The notes beneath the pieces are model-generated. The model worked only from the letters and a program-made list of their open reading frames with translations. It made no database searches and was not told the origin of the DNA. The position numbers and the translations under genes were made by a program. DNA of 64,000 nucleotides from Aquipseudomonas guryensis (GTDB lineage: Bacteria; Pseudomonadota; Gammaproteobacteria; Pseudomonadales; Pseudomonadaceae). The stretch covers positions 372,001 through 436,000 of the forward strand of contig NZ_JACJFN010000002.1 in the NCBI RefSeq assembly GCF_014164785.1. The letters are read 5' to 3'. Shown here piece after piece: positions 41,564 to 50,472 of this stretch. The stretch's first letter is position 1. Every line of letters starts with the position of its first letter.

Positions 41564-42868
41564 ATGGATGTTGTTCCCGCCCTGACGCACCTGCTGCGGC
41601 CGGTTTCGCCCCTGCTTGCCACGATCAGCATCAGCGATGTGGCCGACCAGCTGCTGATGCCCGAACACAAGGCCTTCCTCTCCCTGCCGGTGGTGGATGA
41701 GCAGGGGCGGCCGCTTGGCCTGGTCAGCCGCTCGACCCTGCAGGACATCTTCATGCAGCGCTTCGGCCGCGACCTGTGGGGCCGCAAGCCAGTGCGCGAA
41801 GTGATGAACCCGGCGCCCCTGGTGGTCAGCCTGCACACCAGTCTGGAGGAGGCGGCCCGGCAGATCACCGCGCAGCTGCAGTCGCCGATTCGTGACGACT
41901 TCATCTTGATCGACGAACACGGCCGGTACCGCGGCCTGGGCACCGTGCTCGACCTGCTCAAGGCCATGGAAAGCCAGGTGGCGCAGCGCAACCGGGTGCT
42001 GCGCAAGGCGCTGATCGACCTCAAGGAATCCCAGGCGCAGCTGGTGCAGTCGGAGAAGATGGCCTCGCTGGGGCAGATGGTCGCCGGCGTGGCCCACGAG
42101 CTGAACACCCCGCTGGGCTATGTGAAGAACAATGTGCAGCTGCTGCACGAGTTGACCAGCCCGCTGCTGGAACTGGCCGCAGCCCAGGCCCGGCTCGGCG
42201 ACTGCCTGAGCGATCCGGGCTGTGACGAGGCGCAGCTGGCGCAGGCCTTCGCCGATGCCGCCCAGGCCCGCAAACTGGCCGCCCCAGAACTGCTGGCCGA
42301 TGACCTTGCGCAGCTGTTCGACGACACCACTTATGGCCTGCAGCAGATCGGCGAACTTGTGGTCGGCCTCAAGGACTTTGCCCGCCTGGATCGCGCCATG
42401 AGCGAGGAGGTCGATCTCAACGACTGCATCCGCAGCGCCCTGCTGATCGCCCGCAACAACATCAAGGACAAGGCCGAGGTGCAGCAGCAGCTTGGCGAGT
42501 TGCCGCGTGTCGCCTGCGCGCCGTCGCAGATCAATCAGGTGCTGCTCAACCTGCTGAACAATGCGGCCCAAGCCATGGACGGCTTCGGTCGCATCCAGGT
42601 GAAAAGCTGGACGCAGGCGCAGCAGGTGCTGATCTCCGTGCAGGACAACGGCCGCGGCATGCCGCCCGAGGTGCTCAAGCGCATCTTCGACCCGTTCTTC
42701 ACCACCAAGCCGGTCGGCCAGGGCACCGGCCTGGGCCTGTCAATCAGCTTCAAGATCATCCAGGACCACGGCGGCAGCATCCGCGTGGTATCGGAACCGG
42801 GGCGCGGCACGCGCTTCCTTATCAGCCTGCCGTGCAGCCAGGCGGCTGCCCTGCAACGGAGCGCCTGA
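41564..42868 (+). CDS. CBS-domain sensor histidine kinase
   Basis: A 434-residue kinase without membrane segments. Residues about 5-135 contain two CBS-like modules (VSRSTLQDIFMQRF, REVMNPAPLVVSLHTSLEEA), suggesting adenosyl-ligand sensing. After a short coiled coil come the phosphoacceptor H178 in VAHELNTPLG and an HATPase domain with N, G1 and G2 boxes (NLLNNAAQA, DNGRGMP, GTGLGLSI). It is coupled to the next gene (four-base gap). It may sense a cofactor or nucleotide linked to ethanolamine use; that link is inferred from divergence from eutB. Confidence 0.85.
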   Translation: MDVVPALTHLLRPVSPLLATISISDVADQLLMPEHKAFLSLPVVDEQGRPLGLVSRSTLQDIFMQRFGRDLWGRKPVREVMNPAPLVVSLHTSLEEAARQITAQLQSPIRDDFILIDEHGRYRGLGTVLDLLKAMESQVAQRNRVLRKALIDLKESQAQLVQSEKMASLGQMVAGVAHELNTPLGYVKNNVQLLHELTSPLLELAAAQARLGDCLSDPGCDEAQLAQAFADAAQARKLAAPELLADDLAQLFDDTTYGLQQIGELVVGLKDFARLDRAMSEEVDLNDCIRSALLIARNNIKDKAEVQQQLGELPRVACAPSQINQVLLNLLNNAAQAMDGFGRIQVKSWTQAQQVLISVQDNGRGMPPEVLKRIFDPFFTTKPVGQGTGLGLSISFKIIQDHGGSIRVVSEPGRGTRFLISLPCSQAAALQRSA

Positions 42869-42871
42869 CCC

Positions 42872-43786
42872 ATGAGCCAACCGATCCGCATCCTCTTCGT
42901 CGACGACGAGGAACGCATCCTGCGCAGTCTGGCCCTGCAGTTTCGCCGCGACTACGAGGTGCTCACTGAGAGCGACCCGCGCCGCGCTCTGGAGCGCCTG
43001 CGCCATGAGCCGGTGCAGGTGATCGTCAGCGATCAGCGCATGCCACAGATGAGCGGCGCCGAGCTGCTGGCCCAGGCCCGCGAGCTGCAGCCGGACGCCA
43101 TGCGCATCCTGCTCACCGGCTATTCCGACCTGGAGGCGGCGATCGAGGCCTTGAACGATGGAGGCATCTTCCGCTACCTGACCAAGCCCTGGGACCCGCA
43201 GGAGATGGCCTTCACCCTGCGGCAGGCCGCGCAGATCGCTCAGAGCCAGCAACAGCTGCCGGCGCGCGCCACATTGCCAAGCGCGCCGCAGGGGTTGAAC
43301 GTGCTGCTGCTGGATGACGCCGAGGAAACCTTCGACTGCGTGGGGGCCTTCTGCATGACCAGCGGCCACCGCCTGCTGCGTGCCGCCAGCTTGGGTGAGG
43401 CGTTGCAGGTGCTTAACAGCGAACGGGTCGATCTGCTGGTCAGCGACCTGCGCCTGGCAGGCGAAGACACTGCGCCGCTGCTCAAGAGCCTGGCCCAGGC
43501 CCATCCCAAGTTGCTCAGCCTGGTGGTGACGCCGTTCTGCGATACCCAGGCGTTGCTCAAGCTGATCAACGAGGCGCAGATCTTCCGCTACCTGCCCAAG
43601 CCGATCCGCCGTGGCCTGTTCGACAAGGGCCTGCGCGCGGCCGCCGAGCAGGCACTGATCTATCGCGCGCAGCCGCAGCAGGTGGTAACGCGCCTGGCCG
43701 AGGTGCCGCGCGAGCAGCCCGAACGCGAGCGGGTCGGTAGCCTGCTAGGCATGCTCGGCCGCCTGCGTGAGCGGCTCAGTGCGTGA
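42872..43786 (+). CDS. double-receiver response regulator
   Basis: A 304-residue protein. The first receiver has DDEE (11-14) and phosphoacceptor D54 in VSDQRMP, with K105 in TKPW. A second receiver, residues about 142-265, has LLDDAEE and D192 in SDLRLAG, with KP in LPKPIRR. There is no DNA-binding or enzymatic output domain, so the output is presumably protein-protein. Partner of the CBS kinase, four bases after it. Confidence 0.85.
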   Translation: MSQPIRILFVDDEERILRSLALQFRRDYEVLTESDPRRALERLRHEPVQVIVSDQRMPQMSGAELLAQARELQPDAMRILLTGYSDLEAAIEALNDGGIFRYLTKPWDPQEMAFTLRQAAQIAQSQQQLPARATLPSAPQGLNVLLLDDAEETFDCVGAFCMTSGHRLLRAASLGEALQVLNSERVDLLVSDLRLAGEDTAPLLKSLAQAHPKLLSLVVTPFCDTQALLKLINEAQIFRYLPKPIRRGLFDKGLRAAAEQALIYRAQPQQVVTRLAEVPREQPERERVGSLLGMLGRLRERLSA

Positions 43787-43932
43787 GCCTAAAAGGTGCA
43801 TTGCAGAGCGCTGCCTGCCTGTTTTTTGTTCATTACCTGGGTGCATAGGTTTAGAACAAATCAGACTTTGAACTATCACCTTGGCGGCCTAATCTCGCAT
43901 TGCCGTCATCTTCACTGAGGGGGGATTCAACA

Positions 43933-44145
43933 ATGGATATCAGCATGAGCGAAGTCGCCGAGCGCGGCTGGGTCGTCCGGCTTGGTCTGTGTGTGGTGCC
44001 TTTTTCTTCGCATCAGGAGGCCGGCCAGTTCGTCGAGCGCCTGCAACAGCGGCTCAGCGCGCCACATCCGTTGCCACTCGAGGTGGCCACGCCATCGAGC
44101 GATGGTCATGAGGCTGTCACAAAGAGGGCGGAACATGCCTCTTAG
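43933..44145 (+). CDS. hypothetical small protein
   Basis: A 70-residue protein; the ATG lies about 10 bases after GAGGGG. The N-terminal half, MSEVAERGWVVRLGLCVVPF, reads as strands; the centre is HQEAGQFVERLQQRL helix. No family recognised. It is a stand-alone gene followed by an intrinsic terminator. Confidence 0.55.
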   Translation: MDISMSEVAERGWVVRLGLCVVPFSSHQEAGQFVERLQQRLSAPHPLPLEVATPSSDGHEAVTKRAEHAS

Positions 44146-44172
44146 TTAAGTAGTTGCTGTGCTTGTTTCTCG

Positions 44173-44195
44173 GCCGCGTTTCGCGGCTTTTTTTT
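44173..44195 (+). terminator. intrinsic terminator
   Basis: GCCGCG / CGCGGC stem with a TTT loop followed by eight or nine T. It follows the small hypothetical gene. Confidence 0.85.
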
Positions 44196-44310
44196 GCCTG
44201 CGATTTGGCCGCGTCTGCTGGGCTGTTGGCGCATGGATTGTGCTGGAGTTGCTAGAGCAGTTGCTCTAGATTCGCCCAAAGCCGCCCAACAGTATTCAGG
44301 AGAAGGCGAC

Positions 44311-45144
44311 ATGGTCGATGCCCTGCAGTTTTCCAACAGCCAGTTCACCTGCCCGGTTACCTGTTATCCCGCGCGCCATGCCCAGCGCACGGTGATCGTC
44401 CTGCCGGCTCTCGGGGTCACGGCGCGCAAATACGCGATGCTCGCTCAGGTGCTGGTGGGCGCCGGCTACAACGTGCTGACCACCGACTGGCCGGGGCAGG
44501 GGGAAAGCCTGCCCCGGCCTGGCTGGCGCTTCAATTACGGCTATCGGCAACTGGTCGAGGAGTTCCTGCCCAAGTTGCTGCTGGTGGCCCAGCGGCATTT
44601 TCCCGACACCCAGCCAGTGCTGCTGGGGCATAGCCTCGGTGGGCATATCGCCACCCTGTATGCCGCTGCCAATCCGGCCAGTCGGGTGCCGGTGGTGGGC
44701 GTGGCCTGCGGCAATATCCACTACCGCCATTGGACGGGCCTGGGGCGGTTGCTCACTCCCAGCGTGGCGCTGCTGTGCAACCTGCTGGCCAGCACGCTCG
44801 GCCACCTGCCGGGCAAGCGCATCGGCTTTGGCGGCCATGAGCCGCGGCGGCTGATGCGCGACTGGGGGCGGGTGGCGTTCAGTGGCAATTATCGCCATCT
44901 CGGCCTATCACTGGCGCCAGCCAGCCACAGTCGAGTGAATTCGCTGTATATCCAGATCGCCGACGACAACTTCGCCCCGCTGGCCTCGACCCGTGGCCTG
45001 GCCGAGCTGATTCAGGCTGAACCGCGTATCGAGCAGCTAGCATCGCCACGCCCGCCCCATGAGAACCCGCACAGCGCCTGGTTGAAGGCGCCGCAGGGCG
45101 TGGTGGCCAGCATCAAGGGCTGGCTGGGGCAACTGCCGGCGTAG
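44311..45144 (+). CDS. alpha/beta hydrolase (serine aminopeptidase S33-like)
   Basis: A 277-residue alpha/beta hydrolase. The ATG has AGGAGAAGG upstream. The nucleophile motif is LLGHSLGGHIA; the DWPGQGES turn and a C-terminal histidine in PHENPHSAW complete the fold. It has no signal peptide and is thus cytoplasmic. It resembles the family of predicted alpha/beta hydrolases (COG4757-like) of proteobacteria. Its last 32 bases overlap the end of the opposite LysR gene. Confidence 0.82.
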   Translation: MVDALQFSNSQFTCPVTCYPARHAQRTVIVLPALGVTARKYAMLAQVLVGAGYNVLTTDWPGQGESLPRPGWRFNYGYRQLVEEFLPKLLLVAQRHFPDTQPVLLGHSLGGHIATLYAAANPASRVPVVGVACGNIHYRHWTGLGRLLTPSVALLCNLLASTLGHLPGKRIGFGGHEPRRLMRDWGRVAFSGNYRHLGLSLAPASHSRVNSLYIQIADDNFAPLASTRGLAELIQAEPRIEQLASPRPPHENPHSAWLKAPQGVVASIKGWLGQLPA

Positions 45145-46030
45145 TGAGATTGGTGGATTGATACAGCTGCGCCTGCAGCAACTGCAGCGCGCCTTGCACG
45201 AAGGGCCGGCGTTCGTCGCTGGCCACGGCAGCCTGCCAGCGAAAAGCCATGCCGCTGGTGCCCACCGGCCTGACCAGCAGGCCGCTTTCGTCGCCCTGCA
45301 GCTGGCGGCGTGGCAGCAGGCTGATACCGAGTCCGGCGCGCACCAAGGCGATGATCGTAGCGATGTCCTGGATATGCTGCAGCGAGCCCAGCTCGATGCG
45401 TTGCGGGTGCAGGTAGCGGCGGTAGAGCAATGACTGCTCCAGCTTGAAGTGATAGAGCAGGTCGACCCCAGTCAGGTCGCTGGCCTCCAGCCAGGGCTTG
45501 GCGCCCAGCGGATGGGCTGGCGGCAGGATGGCGACTATCTCGTCACGGTTCAGTGCCAGCCAGTTGACCCCGCTGGCAGCGCTGGTTTCGCCGAGGATGG
45601 CGATATCGCAGTCGTGGGCTAGCAGGCTGTCGAGCAGGTTGGGCACCTGTTTGACCTGCACCTCGATCTGCGGGAAGCGTCGGCGGAATTCCTGCAGGAA
45701 TTCCGCCAGCCAGTCGCTCAGGTGCATGCGGTCGATAGCCAGGCGCAGGCGTCCGGAGTCGCCACGGGCAAAGCGCGCCAGATGCTCTTCCAGCACCGCC
45801 ACGTCGCCTAGGATGCGCTGGGCGTGGTCATCGAAGGCCAGGCCGGCCTCGGTCGGCAGCATGGCCTTCTGCGTACGCTGGAACAGCGCCAGGCCCAGGC
45901 GTTCTTCCAGTTCGGCCAGTTGCTTGCTCAGCGCCGGTTGCGAGATGAACAGCGCCTCGGCGGCGCGGGTCAGGTTGCCGGTCTGGCTGATGCTGCGCAC
46001 CAGGCGCAGGTGTTTCATTTCCAGGCGCAC
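45113..46030 (-). CDS. LysR-family transcriptional regulator
   Basis: A 305-residue LysR regulator. The HTH is GNLTRAAEALFISQPALSKQLAELEERLG at residues about 18-46. The LysR substrate domain follows from about 92 (RLRLAIDRMHLSDWLAEFLQEF). A MetR-like relation is suggested by the HLRLVRSI N-terminus and the effector domain but is not certain. The GTG start has GGAG nine bases upstream; an ATG four codons later is possible. No divergent target gene is clear. Confidence 0.85.
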   Translation of the reverse strand: MRLEMKHLRLVRSISQTGNLTRAAEALFISQPALSKQLAELEERLGLALFQRTQKAMLPTEAGLAFDDHAQRILGDVAVLEEHLARFARGDSGRLRLAIDRMHLSDWLAEFLQEFRRRFPQIEVQVKQVPNLLDSLLAHDCDIAILGETSAASGVNWLALNRDEIVAILPPAHPLGAKPWLEASDLTGVDLLYHFKLEQSLLYRRYLHPQRIELGSLQHIQDIATIIALVRAGLGISLLPRRQLQGDESGLLVRPVGTSGMAFRWQAAVASDERRPFVQGALQLLQAQLYQSTNLTTPAVAPASP

Positions 46031-46103
46031 GTAAGTGGCTCCATTTCCCTGGCAAGGCTGCCGGCGCCATCTTCTCCGCTGTCTGGGGCGCGGGCAAGCC
46101 CGC

Positions 46104-46565
46104 TCAGTCGAGCAGGCGCGCCGGGATCAGGTCGCTGCGTGGGTCATCGATCCGGCGAATGGCCACCTGACAAGCGCCGCGCACCTGGGGATCGGCGCGC
46201 GATTGCAGCACCACCAGCTGCCCGCCGATCTTCTTCAGCAGAGCGCGGTCGTACTCCATCAGGCGATGGCAGGCAGCTACGTCACCGCTGCCTTCCAGCG
46301 CGCAGGGAAAGCGAATCTCGCAGTAGGCGGTGTCGTCCTCCAGGCGCTCGATGCTCCAGAACTGCGGCAGGTCGAACAGGCGGCGCCATTCCTCGGCAAT
46401 CGCCAGGGTGCCTTGCTGCGGTCGACCACGGTTCTTGCGCCAGATGAAGCTCGCCAGCAGGCGTGCCAGCCAGCGCGTGCGCCAGTGCCAGCCGCTGCGC
46501 GCCAGCGGCCCGGTGAAACCGTTGACCCGCCGGTAGAGGGCAATCTTCTGTTCGTCGCTGCTCAT
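46104..46565 (-). CDS. hypothetical protein
   Basis: A 153-residue basic protein (WHWRTRWLARLLASFIWRKNRGRP) with no recognised domain. The C-terminal half is strand-rich with a possible ligand-binding fold (IERLEDDTAYCEIRFPCALEGSGDVAACHRLMEYD). It directly follows the MAPEG gene, sharing its stop/start base, and is probably cotranscribed with it. It lacks a signal peptide. Confidence 0.6.
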   Translation of the reverse strand: MSSDEQKIALYRRVNGFTGPLARSGWHWRTRWLARLLASFIWRKNRGRPQQGTLAIAEEWRRLFDLPQFWSIERLEDDTAYCEIRFPCALEGSGDVAACHRLMEYDRALLKKIGGQLVVLQSRADPQVRGACQVAIRRIDDPRSDLIPARLLD

Positions 46566-46936
46566 TACGGCAGCAGCAGGAGCACGCTGACGGCCAGCAG
46601 CACCAGCACGGTCAGGCCATGGCTGGCCTGGCGCAGCAGGAGCAGGCGGGCGAACAAGCCGGCGCAGTAGAGCAGGCGCAGCATGATGAAGGCGAAGCCG
46701 AGGGCGGCGGTCAGCGCCGGGCTGATCTGTCCGCTGGTTTCCCCCAGGTAGAGCAGGACGATGAACAGCACCGACTGTTCCAGGCTGTTGCCATGAGCGC
46801 GCACGGCCTTGAGCAGGTCGCTCTTGCCCCCGTCGCCGAAGGCGATCTGGTGACGCATGCGCAGACGGGTGATGTTGAGTGACAGGCCGATCAGCAACAG
46901 GGATAGGATCGCGGCGATATAGACGCTATAGGGCAT
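46565..46936 (-). CDS. MAPEG-family membrane protein
   Basis: A 123-residue four-helix membrane protein of the MAPEG (glutathione/eicosanoid) superfamily. The conserved block RAHGNSLEQ after the first helix is the family's glutathione-interacting motif region; HQIAFGDGG precedes it. It may be a membrane glutathione transferase-like protein. Its stop meets the start of the hypothetical gene downstream. Confidence 0.85.
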   Translation of the reverse strand: MPYSVYIAAILSLLLIGLSLNITRLRMRHQIAFGDGGKSDLLKAVRAHGNSLEQSVLFIVLLYLGETSGQISPALTAALGFAFIMLRLLYCAGLFARLLLLRQASHGLTVLVLLAVSVLLLLP

Positions 46937-47047
46937 GGGTGTTTCTCGTTGTTGTTAGGGGCACTGGCGAGATTAGGGGCAGGGGCTGGCGATGTAAAAG
47001 CGCCAGTGCTCATGGCGGTGATTCCCTGGGGTTATGGCGGGTAAAAG

Positions 47048-47072
47048 AAAGCCCGACACCAGGTCGGGCTTT
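47048..47072 (-). terminator. intrinsic terminator of the nrt operon
   Basis: AAAGCCCGAC / GTCGGGCTTT stem with a five-base loop; on the minus strand it is followed by TTCTTTT. It lies beyond the degenerate MITE copy downstream of the ATPase gene. Confidence 0.75.
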
Positions 47073-47091
47073 CGAGGGGCCGGCAGGCCGG

Positions 47092-47281
47092 AAAAATCGG
47101 ATCTGCTGCGCGTCGGCGATACGGCGTTAAGAACAGCCTCAGCAAGCCGCTTGCGGCTAACGCGCTTCCGCGCGACCCGAAGGGCGAGTGAAACGAGTCA
47201 TGCTCATTTACAATTCTTAAACTGCGCTTCTTCGGCTGTTCTTGCCTTGTCTCGCTCTAGCTCGCGAGATCCTAATCAGAG
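47092..47281. repeat. MITE-like repeat, degenerate copy
   Basis: It contains blocks shared with the intact copies (GATCTGCTGCGCGTCGGC, then ATGCTCATTTACAATTCTT, AAACTGCGCTTCTTCGG, GCTCTAGCTCGCGAGATC). Both ends are eroded and about 57 bp are inserted (47141-47198). It abuts the stop codon of the nitrate ATPase gene. Confidence 0.7.
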
Positions 47282-48073
47282 CTAGGCGGCGGGACGTTGC
47301 TGGCGCTGGTAAAGGAACTCCAGCACGGCCGTGCGATACGCGTGGTACTGGCTGTCGTTGGCCAAGGCCAGGCGATTGCGCGGTCGCTCCAGCTCGACCT
47401 TGACGATATCGCCAATCGTCGCCGCCGGGCCGTTGGTCATCATCACGATGCGGTCCGAGAGCAGCACGGCTTCGTCGACGTCATGGGTAACCATCACCAC
47501 GGTGCTGTGGGTCTCGCCGACGATGCGCAGCAGCTCGTCCTGCAGATGGGCGCGGGTCAGGGCGTCCAGCGCGCCGAACGGCTCGTCCATCAGCAGCACC
47601 TTAGGCTCCATGGCCAGGGCGCGGGCGATGCCGACGCGCTGTTTCATGCCCCCGGAGATCTCGTTGGGGTGCTTGTAGGTGGCGTGGCTGAGGCCAACCA
47701 TGGCCAGGGCCGCTTCGGTGCGTGCCTTGAGCTGGGCCTTGCTTTCCTTGCCGGCGAAGACTTTTTCCACCGCCAGGTAGACGTTGCCGAAGCAGGTCAT
47801 CCAGGGCAGCAGGCTGTGGTTCTGGAACACCACGCCGCGCTCCGGGCCGGGGCCGTCGATCTCGCGACCGTTGCAGATCAGGCCGCCTTCGCTGGCCTCG
47901 AGCAGGCCGGCGATCAGGTTGAGCACGGTGGATTTGCCGCAGCCGGAGTGGCCGATCAGCGAAACGAACTCGCCCTTGGCTATGCTCAGGTTGACGTCAC
48001 TGAGCGCCTGGAAGCGGCCTTTCTTGGTATCGAAGTGTTTGCTGACGTTGGTCAGCTCGACGAACTTGTCCAT
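47282..48073 (-). CDS. nrtD: nitrate/nitrite ABC transporter ATPase
   Basis: A 263-residue ABC ATPase. Walker A GHSGCGKST, signature ISGGMKQRVGIARAL, Walker B VLLMDEPFGALD and switch THDVDEA are intact. The start MDKFVELTNVSKHF has a good context; earlier frame runs into a REP element. It powers uptake by the permease and substrate-binding protein encoded upstream. It lacks the NrtA-like C-terminal domain of NrtC, so it is NrtD-type. Confidence 0.88.
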   Translation of the reverse strand: MDKFVELTNVSKHFDTKKGRFQALSDVNLSIAKGEFVSLIGHSGCGKSTVLNLIAGLLEASEGGLICNGREIDGPGPERGVVFQNHSLLPWMTCFGNVYLAVEKVFAGKESKAQLKARTEAALAMVGLSHATYKHPNEISGGMKQRVGIARALAMEPKVLLMDEPFGALDALTRAHLQDELLRIVGETHSTVVMVTHDVDEAVLLSDRIVMMTNGPAATIGDIVKVELERPRNRLALANDSQYHAYRTAVLEFLYQRQQRPAA

Positions 48074-48091
48074 GCGAACTCTCCTGTCTGG

Positions 48092-48163
48092 TGTAGGAGC
48101 CAGCTTGCTGGCGATCATTGGCTACTAGCTGCCGTTATGGATCGCCAGCAAGCTGGCTCCTAC
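48092..48163. repeat. REP-like inverted repeat in the nrt operon
   Basis: GTAGGAGCCAGCTTGCTGGC and its complement flank about 26 bp. The arms are nearly identical to those at 26998-27056. It lies in the permease-ATPase gap and could attenuate distal expression. Confidence 0.8.
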
Positions 48164-48172
48164 GAAAATTGA

Positions 48173-49030
48173 TTAGTTGGCGTAGTCGAAGCGCTTAGCC
48201 AGCAGGAGCAGGGCTTGCTCCAGGGCCAGGCCGACCAGGCCGACGATGATGATGGCGATGAGGATGTGTTCGACGTTGAGGTTGTTCCACTCGTCCCACA
48301 CCCAGAAGCCCAGGCCGGTACCGCCGGTGAGCATTTCCGCGGCGACGATCACCAGCCAGGCCACGCCGATGGCCAGGCGGATGCCGGTCATCAGGTGCGG
48401 CAGCACGGCAGGGAAGAGGATGCGGGTGAGCACCTTGAACTCCGACAGTTTGAGCACGCGCGCCACGTTGAGGTAGTCCTGCGGCACGCTGGCGACGCCG
48501 GCTGCGGTGTTGAGAATAATCGGCCAGATCGAGCTGATGAAAATCACCCAGATCGACGCCGGACCGGCAGCCTCGAACACCAGCAGGCCGATCGGCAGCC
48601 AGGCCAGCGGCGAAACCGGACGCAGCAGGCTGATGATCGGCGAGAGCATGTTGGCGAGGAAGGCGAAGCGGCCGATGGCGAAGCCCAGCGGAATACCGAT
48701 CAGCGCCGCCAGGCCGAAGCCCAGACCGACACGGCCAAGGGAATGCAGGATATTCCAGCCGATGCCCATGTCGTTCGGGCCGTTGTCATAGAACGGATCG
48801 GCGAACAGCTCCAGTGCCGAATACCAGGTCGACAAGGGGCCCGGCAGACCTTCGCTGCGGGTGGCGATCAGGGCCCAGACGCCGATGAACAGGGCAATGC
48901 CGAGCAGCGGCGGAATAACTGCCTTGATCAGGTTGGTGAAAGCCTCGGCGCCAGGCAGGGCCCGGCGCGGAGTGCTGCTGGGGGCAACCGGGGTGGCCAT
49001 TGTCAGTGGTGTTTTCACTGGAGCGTTCAT
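48173..49030 (-). CDS. nrtB: nitrate ABC transporter permease
   Basis: A 285-residue inner-membrane permease with about six transmembrane helices. The BPD_transp_1 EAA loop lies near FEAAGPASIWVIF/GVASVPQDYLNVARVL. It starts 17 bp after nrtA ends, so is in one operon. The N-terminal 35 residues are a hydrophilic Pro/Thr-rich leader typical of NtrB in pseudomonads. Dimerises and pairs with the ATPase. Confidence 0.9.
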   Translation of the reverse strand: MNAPVKTPLTMATPVAPSSTPRRALPGAEAFTNLIKAVIPPLLGIALFIGVWALIATRSEGLPGPLSTWYSALELFADPFYDNGPNDMGIGWNILHSLGRVGLGFGLAALIGIPLGFAIGRFAFLANMLSPIISLLRPVSPLAWLPIGLLVFEAAGPASIWVIFISSIWPIILNTAAGVASVPQDYLNVARVLKLSEFKVLTRILFPAVLPHLMTGIRLAIGVAWLVIVAAEMLTGGTGLGFWVWDEWNNLNVEHILIAIIIVGLVGLALEQALLLLAKRFDYAN

Positions 49031-49047
49031 CTAGGTGCCTCCGAAAA

Positions 49048-50331
49048 TCAGGCTTTAATCGCGAAGGAATTGGCGTAGGCGGCCGGATTGGAGCCGTCCC
49101 ACACCTTGCCGTCGATCAGGGTGCTGGAGCGCATCACGCTGCTCGGCACGCTCAGCCCAAGGGCGCTGGCGGCTTCGCTGAAGAGCTTGGTCTGGTTGAT
49201 GCCGGCGGCCACGGCGGCGTAGTCCGGCTCGTCCTTGAGCAGGCCCCAGCGCTTGAACTGGGTGAGGAACCACATGCCGTCGGAGTGATAGGGGAAGTTC
49301 ACGCTGCCGTCCTTGCAGAAGGCCATCGGGTTCTTGTCCTGCCAGCTGTTGCCCAGGCCGTCCTCGTAGTTGCCGAGGAAGCGCTGCTCGATCACTTCGG
49401 TCGGAGCGTTGACGTAGGCCTTGCCGGAGATGAGCTTGGCGGTGGCCTTCTTGTTCGCCTCGGAAGCATCGATGAAGCGACTGGCGTCGAGGATGGCCAT
49501 GACCAGCGCGCGCGCGGTGTTGGGGTTCTGCTCGACGAACTCGCGGGAGCAGCCCAGCACCTTCTCCGGATGGTCGGCCCAGATCTGCTGGGTGGTGGTG
49601 GCGGTGAAGCCGATCTTGTCGAACACCGCACGCGCGCCCCATGGCTCGCCGACGCAGTAGCCGTCCATGTTGCCGACGCGCATGTTGGCGACCATCTGCG
49701 GTGGCGGCACGGTGATGGTTTTCACGTCGGTGAAGGGGTTGATGCCGTAGTGGGCCAGCCAGTAGTACAGCCACATGGCGTGGGTGCCGGTGGGGAAGGT
49801 CTGGGCGAAGGTCAGCGGGTTGCCGCCTTTCTTGATGTGTGCGGCCAGTTGCTCGCCGGTGGTGACGCCGGCTTCCTTGAGCTGCTTGGACAGGGTGATA
49901 GCCTGGCCGTTCTGGTTCAGGCCCATGAGCACGGCCATGTCCTTCTGCGGCCCGGCCAGACCCAGCTGCGAGCCATACATCATGCCGTACAGCACGTGGG
50001 AGGCATCCAGTTCGCCGGTGTTCAGCTTGTCGCGCACCCCGGCCCAGGAAGCTTCCTTGCTCGGGTTGATGGTCAGGCCGTATTTGGCGGCGAAGCCCTG
50101 GGTGGCAGCGACCACCACCGAGGCGCAGTCGGTCAGCGGGATGAAACCGATATTCAGCACGGCCTTTTCCGGGGCATCGGAGCCGGCGGCGTAGGCTGCG
50201 CTGCGCAGGAAACCTGGGGCGGACAGGCCGAGGGCGGCGATGCCGCCGACGGTGCCGGCGATGGCGATGGACTGCTTGAGGAAGTTACGGCGGTTGTTGT
50301 TAACCGGGTCTTTGGAATCACGATCACTCAT
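49048..50331 (-). CDS. nrtA: nitrate-binding periplasmic protein NrtA
   Basis: A 427-residue CmpA/NrtA-family binding protein. A twin-arginine signal (RRNFLKQS) leads the N-terminus. The ligand-site phrases FAQTFPTGTHAMWLYYWLA and MDGYCVGEPWGARAV are characteristic of nitrate-binding members. The ATG beginning MSDRDSKD has AAGGA eight bases upstream; an in-frame ATG 18 bases earlier is less likely. It is a paralogue of nasS, encoded 5 kb away. Its leader carries a terminator and ANTAR hairpins. Confidence 0.9.
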   Translation of the reverse strand: MSDRDSKDPVNNNRRNFLKQSIAIAGTVGGIAALGLSAPGFLRSAAYAAGSDAPEKAVLNIGFIPLTDCASVVVAATQGFAAKYGLTINPSKEASWAGVRDKLNTGELDASHVLYGMMYGSQLGLAGPQKDMAVLMGLNQNGQAITLSKQLKEAGVTTGEQLAAHIKKGGNPLTFAQTFPTGTHAMWLYYWLAHYGINPFTDVKTITVPPPQMVANMRVGNMDGYCVGEPWGARAVFDKIGFTATTTQQIWADHPEKVLGCSREFVEQNPNTARALVMAILDASRFIDASEANKKATAKLISGKAYVNAPTEVIEQRFLGNYEDGLGNSWQDKNPMAFCKDGSVNFPYHSDGMWFLTQFKRWGLLKDEPDYAAVAAGINQTKLFSEAASALGLSVPSSVMRSSTLIDGKVWDGSNPAAYANSFAIKA

Positions 50332-50360
50332 GGAGTTTTCCTTTTTCATGGGCAAACAAA

Positions 50361-50445
50361 AACGGCGTACGCCAGAGGGACCCGATGGGAGAGGGTGCTC
50401 TGGCGGACGCCGTTGTCCGTGATCCGCGGCCCACCGCCGTTGGTG
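50361..50445 (-). promoter_or_regulatory. ANTAR antiterminator leader and terminator of nrtA
   Basis: On the minus strand, hairpin P1 is CACC-AACGGC-GGTG (50432-50445) and P2 is CGGAC-AACGGC-GTCCG (50404-50419). Both hexaloops have A1 and G4, the ANTAR recognition rule. The P2 right side overlaps the left arm of an intrinsic terminator (stem ACGGCGTCCGCCAGAG with complement, then TTTTTG; 50361-50414). NasT binding P1/P2 would prevent the terminator and allow nrtABD transcription. Confidence 0.8.
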
Positions 50446-50472
50446 TGCTGCGCAGGAATCTGCAGGAGGTAT

